Source of the DNA: Schistosoma haematobium
Lineage: Eukaryota; Platyhelminthes; Trematoda; Strigeidida; Schistosomatidae
Assembly (NCBI RefSeq): GCF_000699445.3
Contig: NC_067200.1
Location: forward strand, 3,450,450 to 3,514,449
Direction of reading: 5' to 3'
DNA length: 64,000 nucleotides
The notes under the pieces were generated by a model. That model worked only from the letters and a program-made list of their open reading frames with translations, did no database searches and was not told where the DNA came from. Each line of letters starts with the position of its first letter. Position 1 is the stretch's first letter. A program made the translations under genes and the position numbers. Below, in pieces: positions 48,401-57,905 of the stretch.

Positions 48401-51227
48401 AGGTCCCAACATATGTGACAAATGTTTCGAGGATAAATATTGGCAATCCATGAATATTCTTTATTTTCCGAGTTCATTTCACGTCTACAAACTGGAACAC
48501 AGCGAACTGTTGATCAGTATATTCATTTTTTAGTTGTCACACTAACACCTTGCCTACCCTATAAGCGATGTAAGTTAAAAAAAGTCAATTGAGTTTTCTT
48601 AATCCTTGCTGAGATTCTGTCAGATACCAACCCATCATGACTGGTGATACTTCCAAGATGAGTAAAGTAATTGATACATCCAAATATTTTATCCCTTATC
48701 ATTAGTTCAGGCTTTGACCATAGATCAGTCCTTGAAGTAATACTTTACATTTAAAGGTAATATATTTGAATATATTTGTTATGACACATTTTAATAATAA
48801 ACTGTAATTCCATTATTTCCCACTATTATTATTATTACTATAAAAGGGTATGGTATTGTTAGCGCCAGAATTGAAACCGAAAGCATGTATTGAATTTATT
48901 GCTGAAGTATTAATTTTACATCATCCTACAACTATATCAGTTGGTTATCAAGCTATGGTTCATGCAGGTCCTGTACGTCAAACTGCAACAATATTAAAAT
49001 TAAATTCACATGAACGTTTAAGAACCGGTGATAAAGATATGGTTGTATTTCGTTTTATTAAATCTCCTGAATATTTATACACTGGTCTACGTTTAATATT
49101 TCGTGAAGGTAAAACAAAAGCTGTTGGTAAGCAAAATTAGCTAATGGTGAAAAATTGTATTCATTTTGATATCATAATTATTTTGTCGCTTAGTATATCT
49201 GTATACTACTCAGTGGTGTACGTCCACAATTGCATCAATGATTGAATCTGTGATCTTTTAACTTCACAACAAGTATTTCATCTGCAAACCACTGAGTTGG
49301 CATTGATTTACCCAACTTTATATTACACTCTAGTTGTGCGAGAAATATTAATACTACCTAATTGATTAAAACAAATTTTGTGAAATGATCTTGGAATCTA
49401 TGATAGGCTAGTTGGAGGATAAGTGATTTAACCGTTAGGCCACCATTTTATTGATTTGGCATCTAACGGCTTATATTTTATGATTTCAATTAATTCACTA
49501 TATTACTTAGAAATACCATACTAGAACGAAACAGGTACTTCTTCATTTTACACGGTTGTTTAACTTAAGTTAGCTAATGGTCAGTCAGTCAGTCAGCTAC
49601 AACGTAGGATCAGGCACATATATGCATCGGTCCAAGTTGCCATACCTCATTAACACAACGAAATGAACATCGGATTTATATATACCATAATATATAAAAG
49701 AAAGATTGCATATAAGGACATGGTACAGGAAGAAAGAATTAGTTCGTAGAAAGAAAAATATGAAATAACTATAATCTCATAGTTTAAGGGAAGATAGAGA
49801 GTGTACACACCTACGCCATTGTGATCGATTCTGAGCCATGTCACACACAGTCTCCAACCATTGGTTACGATAGTCACGCGGACCCCAACCAAGTAGTCTG
49901 CATGTACCAAAATGGCTCATACTAGAAGTTAGTGACTTCAAGCACTGATGCCACGTTTTGGTCTGGCCACCCCTAACTTTCTTCCAACCATCTCCTACAC
50001 CGGTTAGCATTGCACATCGTGGTAAACGGTGTTCAGGCATACGTAGCACGTGGCCCAACCATCTCAGTCGATGAAGATTCACAACCTCATCAACTGATTT
50101 ACCATCATTCCCTAATACTCTGCATCTAACCTCACTATTACTTACCCGGTGGTCTCAGCAGACGCCAGCAATATTCCTAATGGTGGAAAATATATGTTAA
50201 ATAAGTTCAGTGATAGTTACATTATACATATTTCCAAATTTGTGTTACATATGCTATGAAAACTTCATTTACCTGCATCTAATTATTGGCTGAATTCTTC
50301 CCTTTGTAGTCCTTAAGGGTGTCAATGGCTTAGAGTGGTTAGGTAATTTATTGTTGGTCATAAAAATGATTTGTAATTGACATGGGTAAAATACTTACCA
50401 GTGACTACTTTTGAAAGGTAATTCACGGAGTTTTGGTGAGAAGTTGTAACTAGTGGAGTTTAACCATACCTAATGCGAAATAGTTACCCACCGATGATAT
50501 TGGAAGATGTTTTTGCAATATGATGAATTAGTTAAAGTCAGAAATTAGGCTAATGTATGTCAAACCAGTAGGTTTTAGGTTAAGCACTTATTACAAAACT
50601 TACAGGTTCTAGGTGACGCTATGAATGTTTAGTACTGATAGAAGTTTCATACTTGGATGAAACAGCTTTACAGTTGTTTCTAGTTTTCAGTGTTTATCTA
50701 ACTAAAGCCAGTCGGTAGTGTAAACTGTAAAAAAATGTTAGATGTTCAACAATGACACTTTCTTTCTGAAAAGATGCTTGCCGAATATTCTTTTCTCTCT
50801 CATATCAACATGTCTAATAATGTTTGACTTTGTATTGAACCTTCTTATTACTCAACATGTTACATGTACTTACCATTATTATTATTATTTGGTTCTAGGT
50901 ACTGTTAAGGAACTAGTTCCATATTCTGCTTCAATTCAACAAAATCCACGTGCTAAACTACTTAAAAGATATGTTATTAGTAGGACAAACCAACCGATGA
51001 ATAATACTGGAACGGATGAGATAAAGGCATCAAGTAATATATCATCACTCCCTAAATCAGCCGAGTATACCAGTACTACTACTAATACTGTTAGTCAACC
51101 AGATACTACTGAATTGCCTAATATTCCTGTTTCTGATTTATTAACTAGTGATAATCTTAATGCATCGGCTAATTCAAGACCACGTAAATATCATCATCAT
51201 CGTACACGTAAAGATATTGCTGAATAA
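33443..51227 (+). CDS. GTPBP1: GTPBP1/GTPBP2-family translational GTPase, 8 coding exons
   Basis: An eEF1A/Hbs1-like GTPase of the GTPBP1 family, which acts with ribosomes in translation and mRNA surveillance. Coding exons: 33443-33484, 36458-36566, 38200-38689, 42116-42362, 44804-45096, 46635-47028, 48847-49126, 50899-51227. Each intron is GT-AG, phases agree, and the product is 727 residues (human GTPBP1 is about 670). GTPase motifs: P-loop GNVDAGKS (219-226), DLAGH (302-306), TKID (358-361). They are followed by the barrel domains ([24 protein letters not shown] near 618) and a basic, His-rich C-terminus. The extra length is mostly a Ser/Thr-rich insert in exon 3. The start ATG has A at -3 and G at +4, and all three frames stop upstream in its exon. 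All seven introns carry transposon remains. No defect was seen. Confidence 0.95.
34340..34400 (-). repeat. RTE-like LINE 3' tail remnant
   Basis: 'cagtcagtcaactacaacgta...catatatatgcatcggtt' matches the 3' end of the LINE remnants at 49575-49660 and (reversed) 53640-53707. It lies in GTPBP1 intron 1. Confidence 0.55.
34531..34556. repeat. (AGT)n/(AAT)n microsatellite
   Basis: aataataataatggtagtagtagtagtagt is a short trinucleotide run in GTPBP1 intron 1. Confidence 0.7.
34555..34855 (-). repeat. short interspersed repeat, 'TGTAGTGAAC' family
   Basis: The plus strand starts 'gtagtgaacggacac' and ends with a short palindrome, acttatatctgcggacataagt, before 'acacaccacaa'. Same ends as 54375-54700 (reverse orientation) and 56690-56935. 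It lies in GTPBP1 intron 1. Confidence 0.6.
35370..36055 (+). pseudogene. SR2/Perere-3-like RTE LINE, C-terminal end
   Basis: The open piece 35434-35826 reads [64 protein letters not shown] and [11 protein letters not shown]. It then shifts frame and continues to about 36055 with the end of the ORF. It lies in GTPBP1 intron 1, in the sense of the gene. Confidence 0.85.
36581..37067. repeat. 8-bp target site duplication (gtttaatc) around copy 5
   Basis: gtttaatc occurs at 36581-36588 and 37060-37067, exactly flanking the head-tail element. Confidence 0.85.
36589..37059 (-). mobile_element. short RTE-derived head-tail element, copy 5, next to a splice donor
   Basis: The minus-strand element has its first bases AGCCCCC at 37059 and tail (TAAA-like) at 36589, flanked by gtttaatc. 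It begins 22 nt after the end of GTPBP1 exon 2 (36566) on the gene's intron side, antisense to the gene. The module is more diverged than in copies 1-3. Confidence 0.85.
37234..37260. repeat. 27-nt exact repeat shared with 3193-3219
   Basis: Identical to the stretch in GST intron 6, here followed by 'cttcagagga'. It lies in GTPBP1 intron 2. Confidence 0.55.
37434..37457. repeat. (ATCT)n microsatellite
   Basis: Six units of the tetranucleotide atct in GTPBP1 intron 2. Confidence 0.85.
39000..39260 (-). pseudogene. RTE-like LINE 3' remnant
   Basis: The plus strand has 'ttggttacgataatcatgcgg...accaggtagtctacac', matching 49855-49900, and continues through the end-of-ORF region. It lies in GTPBP1 intron 3, just before another minus-strand LINE fragment. 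Confidence 0.5.
39380..40505 (-). pseudogene. RTE-like LINE, endonuclease joined to RT C-terminus, minus strand
   Basis: Reading the minus strand from 40505: [20 protein letters not shown], then 40404-40015 with [20 protein letters not shown] and a [14 protein letters not shown] block (the endonuclease), and [15 protein letters not shown] at 39936. Then, across a break near 39755, the RT C-terminal block ([45 protein letters not shown]). The catalytic RT is missing. It lies in GTPBP1 intron 3, antisense. Confidence 0.8.
40507..40930 (-). mobile_element. short RTE-derived head-tail element, copy 6, head truncated
   Basis: The plus strand begins with the tail ('gaacacataaatattgatacaaagggtc') and runs through the conserved module to 'ttccctggcagtagttgtgtacg' near 40930; the outermost head is lost. 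It abuts the endonuclease end of the minus-strand LINE at 39380-40505. Confidence 0.75.
42785..43290 (+). pseudogene. Penelope-like endonuclease remnant
   Basis: [11 protein letters not shown] (near 42930) and the block from 'ggatttgattg' on (43060-43290, with ISRN and 'tcaacatagagcc') correspond in order to the GIY-YIG endonuclease at 743-1180. Frames are broken throughout. It lies in GTPBP1 intron 4. Confidence 0.6.
45580..46030 (+). mobile_element. short RTE-derived head-tail element, copy 7
   Basis: Plus orientation: the head begins 'cccccaaatgtcctggtacgaccgaga' and the module runs to 'agcgctcacacaaatgaaatgagat'. The distal tail is lost. It lies in GTPBP1 intron 5, sense to the gene. Confidence 0.75.
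46262..46560. repeat. fold-back repeat with tRNA-like core, copy A
   Basis: The left end 'gttgagatcatgagtcaattgaagctaga' is the approximate reverse complement of the right end 'tctagcttcatttgactcatgatctcaac', followed inward by 'aaaacct'/'aggtttt'. The core carries RNA polymerase III box A-like (46414-46424) and box B-like (46458-46468, GGTTCGAATCC) sequences with tRNA spacing. It lies in GTPBP1 intron 5. Related element at 57627-57905. Confidence 0.7.
46414..46468 (+). promoter_or_regulatory. tRNA-like pol III boxes A and B inside the fold-back repeat
   Basis: TGGTCTAAAGG (46414-46424) and GGTTCGAATCC (46458-46468), 33 nt apart. No full tRNA cloverleaf is supported. Confidence 0.55.
47115..48010 (+). 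pseudogene. SR2/Perere-3-like RTE LINE, RT end and C-terminus
   Basis: From about 47120: the RT with decayed catalytic region ([15 protein letters not shown] near 47217-47260), then [33 protein letters not shown] and [16 protein letters not shown] (47406-47726). After frame changes it continues to the ORF end near 48010 ([10 protein letters not shown] and the basic tail). Short poly-G run at 47111-47119. It lies in GTPBP1 intron 6, sense. Confidence 0.85.
48090..48745 (-). pseudogene. RTE-like LINE remnant, minus strand
   Basis: The plus strand shows, in order, the same decayed series as 39000-39700: 'tctccaacctctaat...atcacgcggaccctaat' and then the RT C-terminal region ('cttgctgagattctgtcag...cccttatcattagttcaggc'). 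Badly decayed. It lies in GTPBP1 intron 6, antisense. Confidence 0.6.
49575..50175 (-). pseudogene. RTE-like LINE 3' end, minus strand
   Basis: Minus-strand open piece 50082-49777: [40 protein letters not shown] and [20 protein letters not shown]. Its 3' UTR runs to about 49575 and ends in a (CTGA)n tail (plus strand 'cagtcagtcagtcagc'). It lies in GTPBP1 intron 7, antisense. Confidence 0.8.
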
Positions 51228-53245
51228 ATGAGACAAAAACTTAACTCTAAGCGCTGCCACTGTGTCCAAATTGAAACGAATATTATCATCGACAAGTTTA
51301 ATATTCATCTTTCAAATCAAAATACATTTCGTTTGCTTCTGTGTGTTTTAAAACAATCATTTTTCACTTTTCCTAACGTTTTCATCGTTAATTAATCCAT
51401 ACATAGAAAGTATCTTATTCTTATTTCGTAACAATTATTACCGCTACCATATCCCACTCTTCTTTTTTTCTTTTTCTAAATTAACTACTTATATATGAAA
51501 AGAGTAGTTAGTTTATCTATGCCAATCTTTTGAAATACATTACATTATCATGTCGAATCTTTGTTGCATTGACCAAATATTCGTTTAGGTTGGTTACTAT
51601 TCACTACCTACTTTTCTTACTCAATACTTTGTAGGTTTACAGTTTTCCCTATCGTTTTTTTTCTTTCCCCTAGTTCCCATTGCGAAACACATGTTTTGTC
51701 ACGTGATAAGTACTATTTTTTATACCGCACTGTCTTTGCAGAGAAAATAACTATTCGTTATTCCTATTGATCCAATGTGATCACCAATCACTGTGTGTTT
51801 ATTTTCATGACTTTTCACCCCCATGTCACTTTTAAACCTTGTTTTTTTCTTCAATAGAAATAAGGGATTATCTTGTTGTATTTCCACCTTTTATTGTTTC
51901 TGTGTACATATGTAAAGAATTGAAAAGTTCTTGCATAAATATATTTAATGCAATTCATATGTATTCATTACTAAGTCCCAATCAAAATGAACCTTGTTCA
52001 TAGTCTGACAGAAGGCACTTGACAATATTTTCATATCGTATTTGTGACTTATCAGCAATGCATACTCATCATTTTATATGAGACTAAATACATCAACTTC
52101 AGGTCTGGTGGTAACCACTTTACTATACCATTAAGTCACTGACTCAATATCCAATCGTTCAGAATTATGGCTTGTAACATAAGGTAGTTTTCATACGATT
52201 TTCGCCGGGTATATGTCTCGTTTTCGACATTGTCAAACTAGATCAGTTATAACAACATCTCACTGGGACGTCAGGAGTTCATCACAAAGTTATTTAATAG
52301 TTAGTGCACAAATATGGTTGGTTGTTTAAATGTAGGTTCGTGAAGTTTGTTCACTGTACCCAATCCATAATGTCTATTAACTTTTCCATTTATTTTTGTT
52401 TGTAAATCCTACTCAATATAATAAGTCCGCTTGAAAGAAGAAAATTAAGTGCACTAAAATGATTCATTATTATTGTCTGGTCGAAGAGATTTTGTACATT
52501 GTATTCATCACAGATTGATCTCAGTTAAGGTACGATTGGTGGATAACCAGGGAACATTAGCCATATGTTTCATTTCAGTATGACACCCCTCAAAAGTGCT
52601 TACCCACAGCCTTTCAATCAGTACACTAGAAAAAAATAGATGGACGGTTGTGACTGAATTTTATTATTGTTTCAGCTAAGAGTAGCAATAATTATGTCTA
52701 GGAAATTGACACATCGATTCGTGTATCATAACACTCTCGGTGTAGTTTATATAAATATCCATATGAATAGCTTTATTCTATGTAATATACACATTTTTCT
52801 TTCGAATTTAAGCCTCACAATGTTTTTTTCAGTAAGTACAAAATATCTTTCCACGAGAAATGACGATGTGAACGATACTTAAGACCTAAAACAGTAACAT
52901 CACATCAGTCCATCAATGAACAGACCTGGAAAATGTTTAACAATGATTGCAGCTGCTGGTAATGCTCAAATTCTCGTCATGATACAAACTCAAAAGTTCC
53001 CACTAACAGATTAATTCAATATCCTCAATGATAAAAATCTATATAAGTAGTAGATCAAATACACTGATATCGAAAAAAAAGTATTGTTGCGGTGTTCAGA
53101 AGGTCATTCTTAAATGAAGTTTTGTTAGATAATGAATTTTGTTCTTTAAACTAAATTGCATTGTGTACCACTAAGTCACAAGCAATCCGAACGTATACCA
53201 AAAGAGAACGATCAGTTAAAATCCCAAACACAAATAGGGTTTGAA
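51228..53245. other. GTPBP1 3' UTR and AT-rich intergenic sequence
   Basis: The first several hundred bases must hold the GTPBP1 3' UTR. No canonical AATAAA was found in the first ~700 nt after the stop. From about 52000 onward nothing recognisable was seen. Confidence 0.4.
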
Positions 53246-54028
53246 CATATAAATATTGTCATAAAGGAGTACCAAATACATATGCGCCACACAAGATACT
53301 TGATTTGTGTATGGGCTGTGATACTGCCCGGGTGCTCAGACCGAAGCAGGTGGTTTTCTGAGGGAGCCACACCCAGAGCCTTCGACCTAAAGGTCTGATT
53401 TACAAGACAGTGGAGAAACGTCAGGTGATGCAGTCTCTGGGTGACATAGCTCAGAATCGATCATAATGGCGTAGGTGTATACACTCTTTGTCCTCCCTTA
53501 AACCGTGAGATTAAAGTCACTTTATATCTTTCTTTCTACGAACTAATTGTTTCTTCCTGTATTATATTCTTATACACAATCCTTTATATATTACTACTAT
53601 TGAAGTAACTACTTCTATGAATTCGGTGTTCATCTTGTTATGCTAATAAGGTGTAGCAACTTGGACCGATGCATATATGTGCCTGGTCCTACATTGTAGC
53701 TGATTGACTGACTGTAGTCCCATGGTAACCGGTGACCAATAATCAGTTCACACGCCATTTGTTCCCTCAGGATCCTGGAGCTCATGTGCACCATTGGTTT
53801 GGAATCATGGTTTTCCAACTAGACTAGGTGGCTTCTCTATATCTATTAACCCGGTTAAAGCGCCGGACATTCTCTTTTCGTCCTCTCAAATTTCGTAAAC
53901 AACACCCCAACCTCGAGAAGGCAGTGAGTAGGACTTCCCTGACAGAGGCTATATACGCGTATCCATGCGAGAGAGCATTTGGAGATAGAGAATTGACTCT
54001 CCTCAATCTCGGTCATACCAGGGCATTT
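53246..54028 (-). mobile_element. short RTE-derived head-tail element, copy 8, split by a LINE end
   Basis: The tail and part of the module occupy 53246-53435 and the rest of the module 53708-54028, ending 'cataccagggcatt'. Between them lies a plus-strand LINE 3' end (53437-53707). The bases 'gcagtc' and 'gtagtc' at the two junctions look like a short duplicated target. Confidence 0.75.
53437..53707 (+). pseudogene. RTE-like LINE 3' end nested in head-tail copy 8
   Basis: Begins in the last codons of the ORF (GDIAQNRS with 'tggcgtaggtgtatacactc') and runs through the 3' UTR to 'gcatatatgtgcctggtcctacattgtagctg' and (attgactg)n. Same family as 49575-50175. Confidence 0.75.
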
Positions 54029-54374
54029 ATATTTATTCTATGAATTATTTTTCTTCTCTATTTTCAAAACTTTATTTATTCTCTTGTCAATTAGAGAAGA
54101 AAAGGTCATTTGATTATTTTGGATAATCGCTGTTGTTGTTGTGTTTGTTTTATTTCATTGTTCACTATTGACTGTCATAGTTTTATTCTACCTCTGTCAC
54201 TATACAAATTTCAAAAATCAATAAATTCTGTTATTTTACATCTGTTTTCATTTGTACTATTTATTGTCTTATTGAAGTCGTTTTTGTGAAATTTGATCAC
54301 TTACGTTTTATTATTTTTTTTTGTATTAATGGTGTTTCTGTTTATATGTTGTATAGAAAATCATTATCTGTTAG

Positions 54375-54700
54375 TAGTATTGTGGTGTGAGCTACTTATA
54401 TTCATATAAGTAGTATATAACGTGCGTTAAATAAACGTAAGGTCCGGCAGCAGAAGATGGCGAAGATCAACAAAGGAAGAGCAAGAGCACAATGCAATTG
54501 TAAGAAAACACATGTACAATGGAATGGGAGACAATGGATTAGTGTTTGCAACGGGAACAGTACAGTTTGATATGATTGGAATGATATTTTGCAAATTGAC
54601 GATTGACTTTATGGTATTCATATTTTATTCAGATAGTCTGTAATCTTTGTGCTAAATACAGTCGATTGTCCCCACCCGTGTTCTTGTTCACTACAGTATA
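54375..54700 (+). repeat. short interspersed repeat, 'TGTAGTGAAC' family, fullest copy
   Basis: Starts near 'tgtggtgtgagctacttatattcatataagtagt', whose acttatat...atataagt part is a small palindrome, and ends 'ccgtgttcttgttcactaca'. Minus-strand relatives occur at 16062-16235, 34555-34855 and 56690-56935. A short ORF inside (atg at 54458) has no known relatives. Confidence 0.6.
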
Positions 54701-55150
54701 TGTATATTTTGGAAGGTAAAAACCCAACTCATACCTCCTCGTCGTACCTATTGGATAGTGGGACTCAATTCAATGAACTAAAGTGAGCGGTAAACCCAGG
54801 TGGTAGAGATCAAAGCTAATCACCCACTCGATTGTTACCCACAAATGATTATGAATGCTACGAAGGAAAATAGCACAACTATTACTGAACCAAAAACGAC
54901 AAAACAAATATCTGTAAAAACAACTATTGAGCCTTGGTAGTTGTGTCATGCTTCGATATGGCTACTTCTCCAGAAGGGTATACTAGGCTTCACTAACTAG
55001 TTTAGCTGGAAAGGGGATAGGTGGTGTATACGTGTTTATCCGTTTAGTTTGGTTTGTAATTCGTTATTTATTATGTAGTTCTCGAATTGATTAAAATTGA
55101 ATGAATGATCTAATAGTCGAAAGGTCGATATGGTACCTGAAATTTCTTGG

Positions 55151-55161
55151 TTCGATTCCTG
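55151..55161 (+). other. isolated box B-like sequence
   Basis: GGTTCGATTCC resembles a pol III box B, but the upstream box A-like region is poor and there are no ends to define an element. Confidence 0.25.
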
Positions 55162-55494
55162 GTGAAATCGTAATTCAGTATTGCTTACTAGTCCTATAAC
55201 ATAACGAAACAACTGTCCGATGTTCTTTAGTGTTCAATGATACCTAAATTGATATTAATACGTGACGAATACTGCACATAATTAATTACTTTACTGTAAA
55301 GATAAGATTAACGTAGAGTTTTTTTCTTGAAACATAATGAAGCTGTATCATACAGAAGAGACTGATCAATGCTAGAAATGACATTGGAATTTGTAAGTCG
55401 ACTTGTAATTTTTGACACTTAAAGACGCGTCAATCTAGAAATTATTGAAAATATAATTTGTACATTGATCTATCGTAATACAGACAAGTTTTGT

Positions 55495-56110
55495 TTCAGT
55501 TTGGAAAGAACAGGAGGCTAGGTGGCTTGTTAGTCCTGGCAATGGTGGTCTCTCAGTTGATCCAACTTTCTTTTGAAAGCATCGACAGACGGAACTTCAA
55601 TCATATGTTGAAGTAAGGGATTCCATTCGTTGATATTTCGATGGAAAAGTCGATAATCAGCTGAAAAGTGATTTGTTCTGGGCTTGAGAACATTTTTAGT
55701 GTCCACATAAATTTTCTGTTTTGGAAGACAAGCAAAATGAGAGCATATGAGGTGCAAATTTATCACTAACTAATTTGAAAACTGTGATCAAGTCGCCTGT
55801 GATTCTTCTATATGACGATGGGAATAGTTCGAGTTTAGTTTCTCGAGTATCATACTGGAGCTTCGCTATTTTGGGACTCAGTTTAGTTGTGGTTCACTGA
55901 AATTTTCCCAAAAGCTCACTGTCTTTTTTTAGGCAGGGGCTAGCCGCTTGTATTCAGTACTCCAGCTTAGAACGCACGAGCACTGTACAATGTAAAAAAC
56001 ATCTTAGCATCAACATGGATAAAGGCCCTACGTATTGACCATAAGGTTCTCAAACCTTTTGAGGCTATTGCACGGCAGTGTGCAATAGTCTTTAAATCCC
56101 GATAGATTGA
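55495..56110 (-). pseudogene. CR1-like LINE C-terminal remnant, minus strand
   Basis: The minus-strand piece 55766-55530 reads KNVLKPRTNHFSADYRLFHR, NEWNPLLQHMIEVPSVDAFK and RKLDQLRDHHCQD. It resembles the 3' end of the LINE at 5700-7375. More decayed RT sequence continues to about 56110. Confidence 0.7.
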
Positions 56111-56339
56111 TGAAACAACTTTCTCAGATGAGCTCAAGCGATATCTTTTACGTTTTCATTTTTGTTTTCAAATCTGTTTATACGTGACATAAGTCTTCGT
56201 TATTCAATACGTTGACAATGGTACAATCTAATTTTTAGTCTAGTTCAAACACAACAAAAAAAGAAGTTTTTTTTCTATAGAAAGTTATACTTTGGATAAA
56301 ATCTACATTGTAGGAAGCAACTATTTCGAGGTTACTCTT

Positions 56340-56575
56340 GGTACAGGTACTGACTTACTTACTTACGCCTGTTCATCCCAATGGGGCATTGGCCGCTGAC
56401 CAGCATTCTCCAACCCACTCTGTCCTGGGTGTTCCTTTCCAGTTCTGTCCAATTTTGTTCATTTTTCTGATGTATGTCTTTATTTCTCAGCGTAATGTGT
56501 TCTTTGGTCTTCCTCTTTTCCTTTGGCCTTCAGGATTCCATGTAAGGGCTTGCCTTGTGACGTAGTTGGATGAAA
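56340..56575 (-). pseudogene. SR2/Perere-3-like LINE C-terminal remnant, minus strand
   Basis: The plus strand ('cttacttacgcctg...ccgctgaccagc...tcccagtt') is the reverse complement of the end of the SR2-type ORF seen at 47820-48010. Only the last ~230 bp remain. Confidence 0.7.
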
Positions 56576-56689
56576 ACCTAGACTTAACATTTATCACCAC
56601 AACAAAATACATCGTTGTATCTCATAAGTACTAAATTAAAGATAATTATGGTAGATGAATATCAGTTGTTTAGTTTATAAGATTGAACG

Positions 56690-56935
56690 GAACCAACATC
56701 GTAGTAAAATCTGAGAACCATACAATAAATACTTCATTTGTAAAATCTCAATCGATTGTCTCAGACTTCATTGTTCTTTCGTTTTCACACTAATCATTCT
56801 TTGTTCTTGTTGCTTTTTCTTTAATCTTCTTAACCTTCTACTACCAAATATTTCAATTTTGATTGATGATACATACTACTTATATCTGTCGACATCAGTA
56901 GCATATACCAGATTATGACTACTCCGTTAAAATCA
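56690..56935 (-). repeat. short interspersed repeat, 'TGTAGTGAAC' family, partial
   Basis: The plus strand ends 'gatgatacatactacttatatctgtcgacatcagtagcatata', the end shared with 34555-34855. The interior is similar to 16062-16235. Confidence 0.5.
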
Positions 56936-57084
56936 TCTTCTCCAACAACACAAAAATGATTCATTCTGGTAATTAATTCACCTAATTTATGAATGATTTT
57001 GAAGTATTAAAATAACACTGATCTAATTCAAGTTTCAGTCAACATTCTGCCACATTTCTCATTTTCTTCTCTTTTTTTAATGTT

Positions 57085-57375
57085 AAAATTAGATTCACTT
57101 GGTACTGTTTAACTTGAATCTTCCCATTGATGTTTTGAACTGGTCAATTGATCAATCTCTTATTGGCATATATATACATCCTATGTGTATTGCCTTAATA
57201 TTGCCTCAATTCACAAGCATTATAAACAAAGATGGAAAGTGGCTAACAGTGGAATCTAGGACACATTTTTCATCCTATTTAGTAGTGGTCATCTGAATGT
57301 ACTTGCATCTTAGAGTTGATGTTCCCTCTACAACTCCAACTCAATACTATTGACTTCAAACTCTATCTCATTATC
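57085..57375 (-). repeat. Sm-alpha-like repeat with a dead hammerhead
   Basis: Shares with 62620-62920 the 'attcacttggtac...caattgatc...tcttattggcatat' region and the 'gtggaatc(t/c)aggac' to 'ctgcatcttagagttgatg' region. On the minus strand the latter holds a hammerhead-like fold whose core bases are lost (CAGATGACC instead of CTGANGA; GATGAAAA). Confidence 0.65.
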
Positions 57376-57626
57376 CATTTAACTACTGAGTCCTAATAGT
57401 CATTTGCTTGTACAATAGGGGGGGAGGGTGAAGTTTATATTCACTTGTGATAATGTTAAAACTAGATTAATCTAAAATCAATAAATCTATTTATATTTTC
57501 ATTTGTTTTACTACTCAAAATGGCGGTATTTATGATGATTTAATGATTTTTATGATAATCCCTTTTATTTTCAAGTTTCTACCTTTTTAAAAAAATTTAT
57601 GCATTGACAAATGTTTATACTGATTG

Positions 57627-57905
57627 AAATCATGGGTCAATTGAAGCTAGACAACCATCGAAAACCTGGAAGCACCGGACAGCCGTTTCGTCCTAGTATA
57701 GGACTCCTCCGTAGCAATGCACATTCATGATCCCGCACCCCACGAGATTCGAACCCAGGATCTATCAGTCTCGCACTAGGCGCTTAACTAACTAGATCGT
57801 GGATGCGTACGGCTAAGGAGTCTTATACTAGAACGAAACAGCCATCCAGTACTTCCAGGTTTTCCATGGTAGTCTAACTTCAATGGACTCATGATTTCAA
57901 TCAGT
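57627..57905. repeat. fold-back repeat with tRNA-like core and hammerhead halves, copy B
   Basis: The left end 'attgaaatcatgggtcaattgaagctagac' and the right end 'gtctaacttcaatggactcatgatttcaat' are inverted, as are the inner 'aaaacctggaagcac'/'gtacttccaggtttt'. In the arms, near the core, each strand shows stem II and GAAAC of a hammerhead (57683-57710 minus; 57812-57839 plus). The core has a box B-like GGGTTCGAATC on the minus strand (near 57750-57762). The arms match copy A at 46262-46560. Confidence 0.75.

Noticed and set aside
54458..54530. Short ORF starting MAKINKGRARAQ
   Set aside because: It lies inside an interspersed repeat whose other copies do not keep the frame.
55085..55175. 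Possible tRNA-derived SINE
   Set aside because: Only a box B-like word is clear; there is no second copy in the window.
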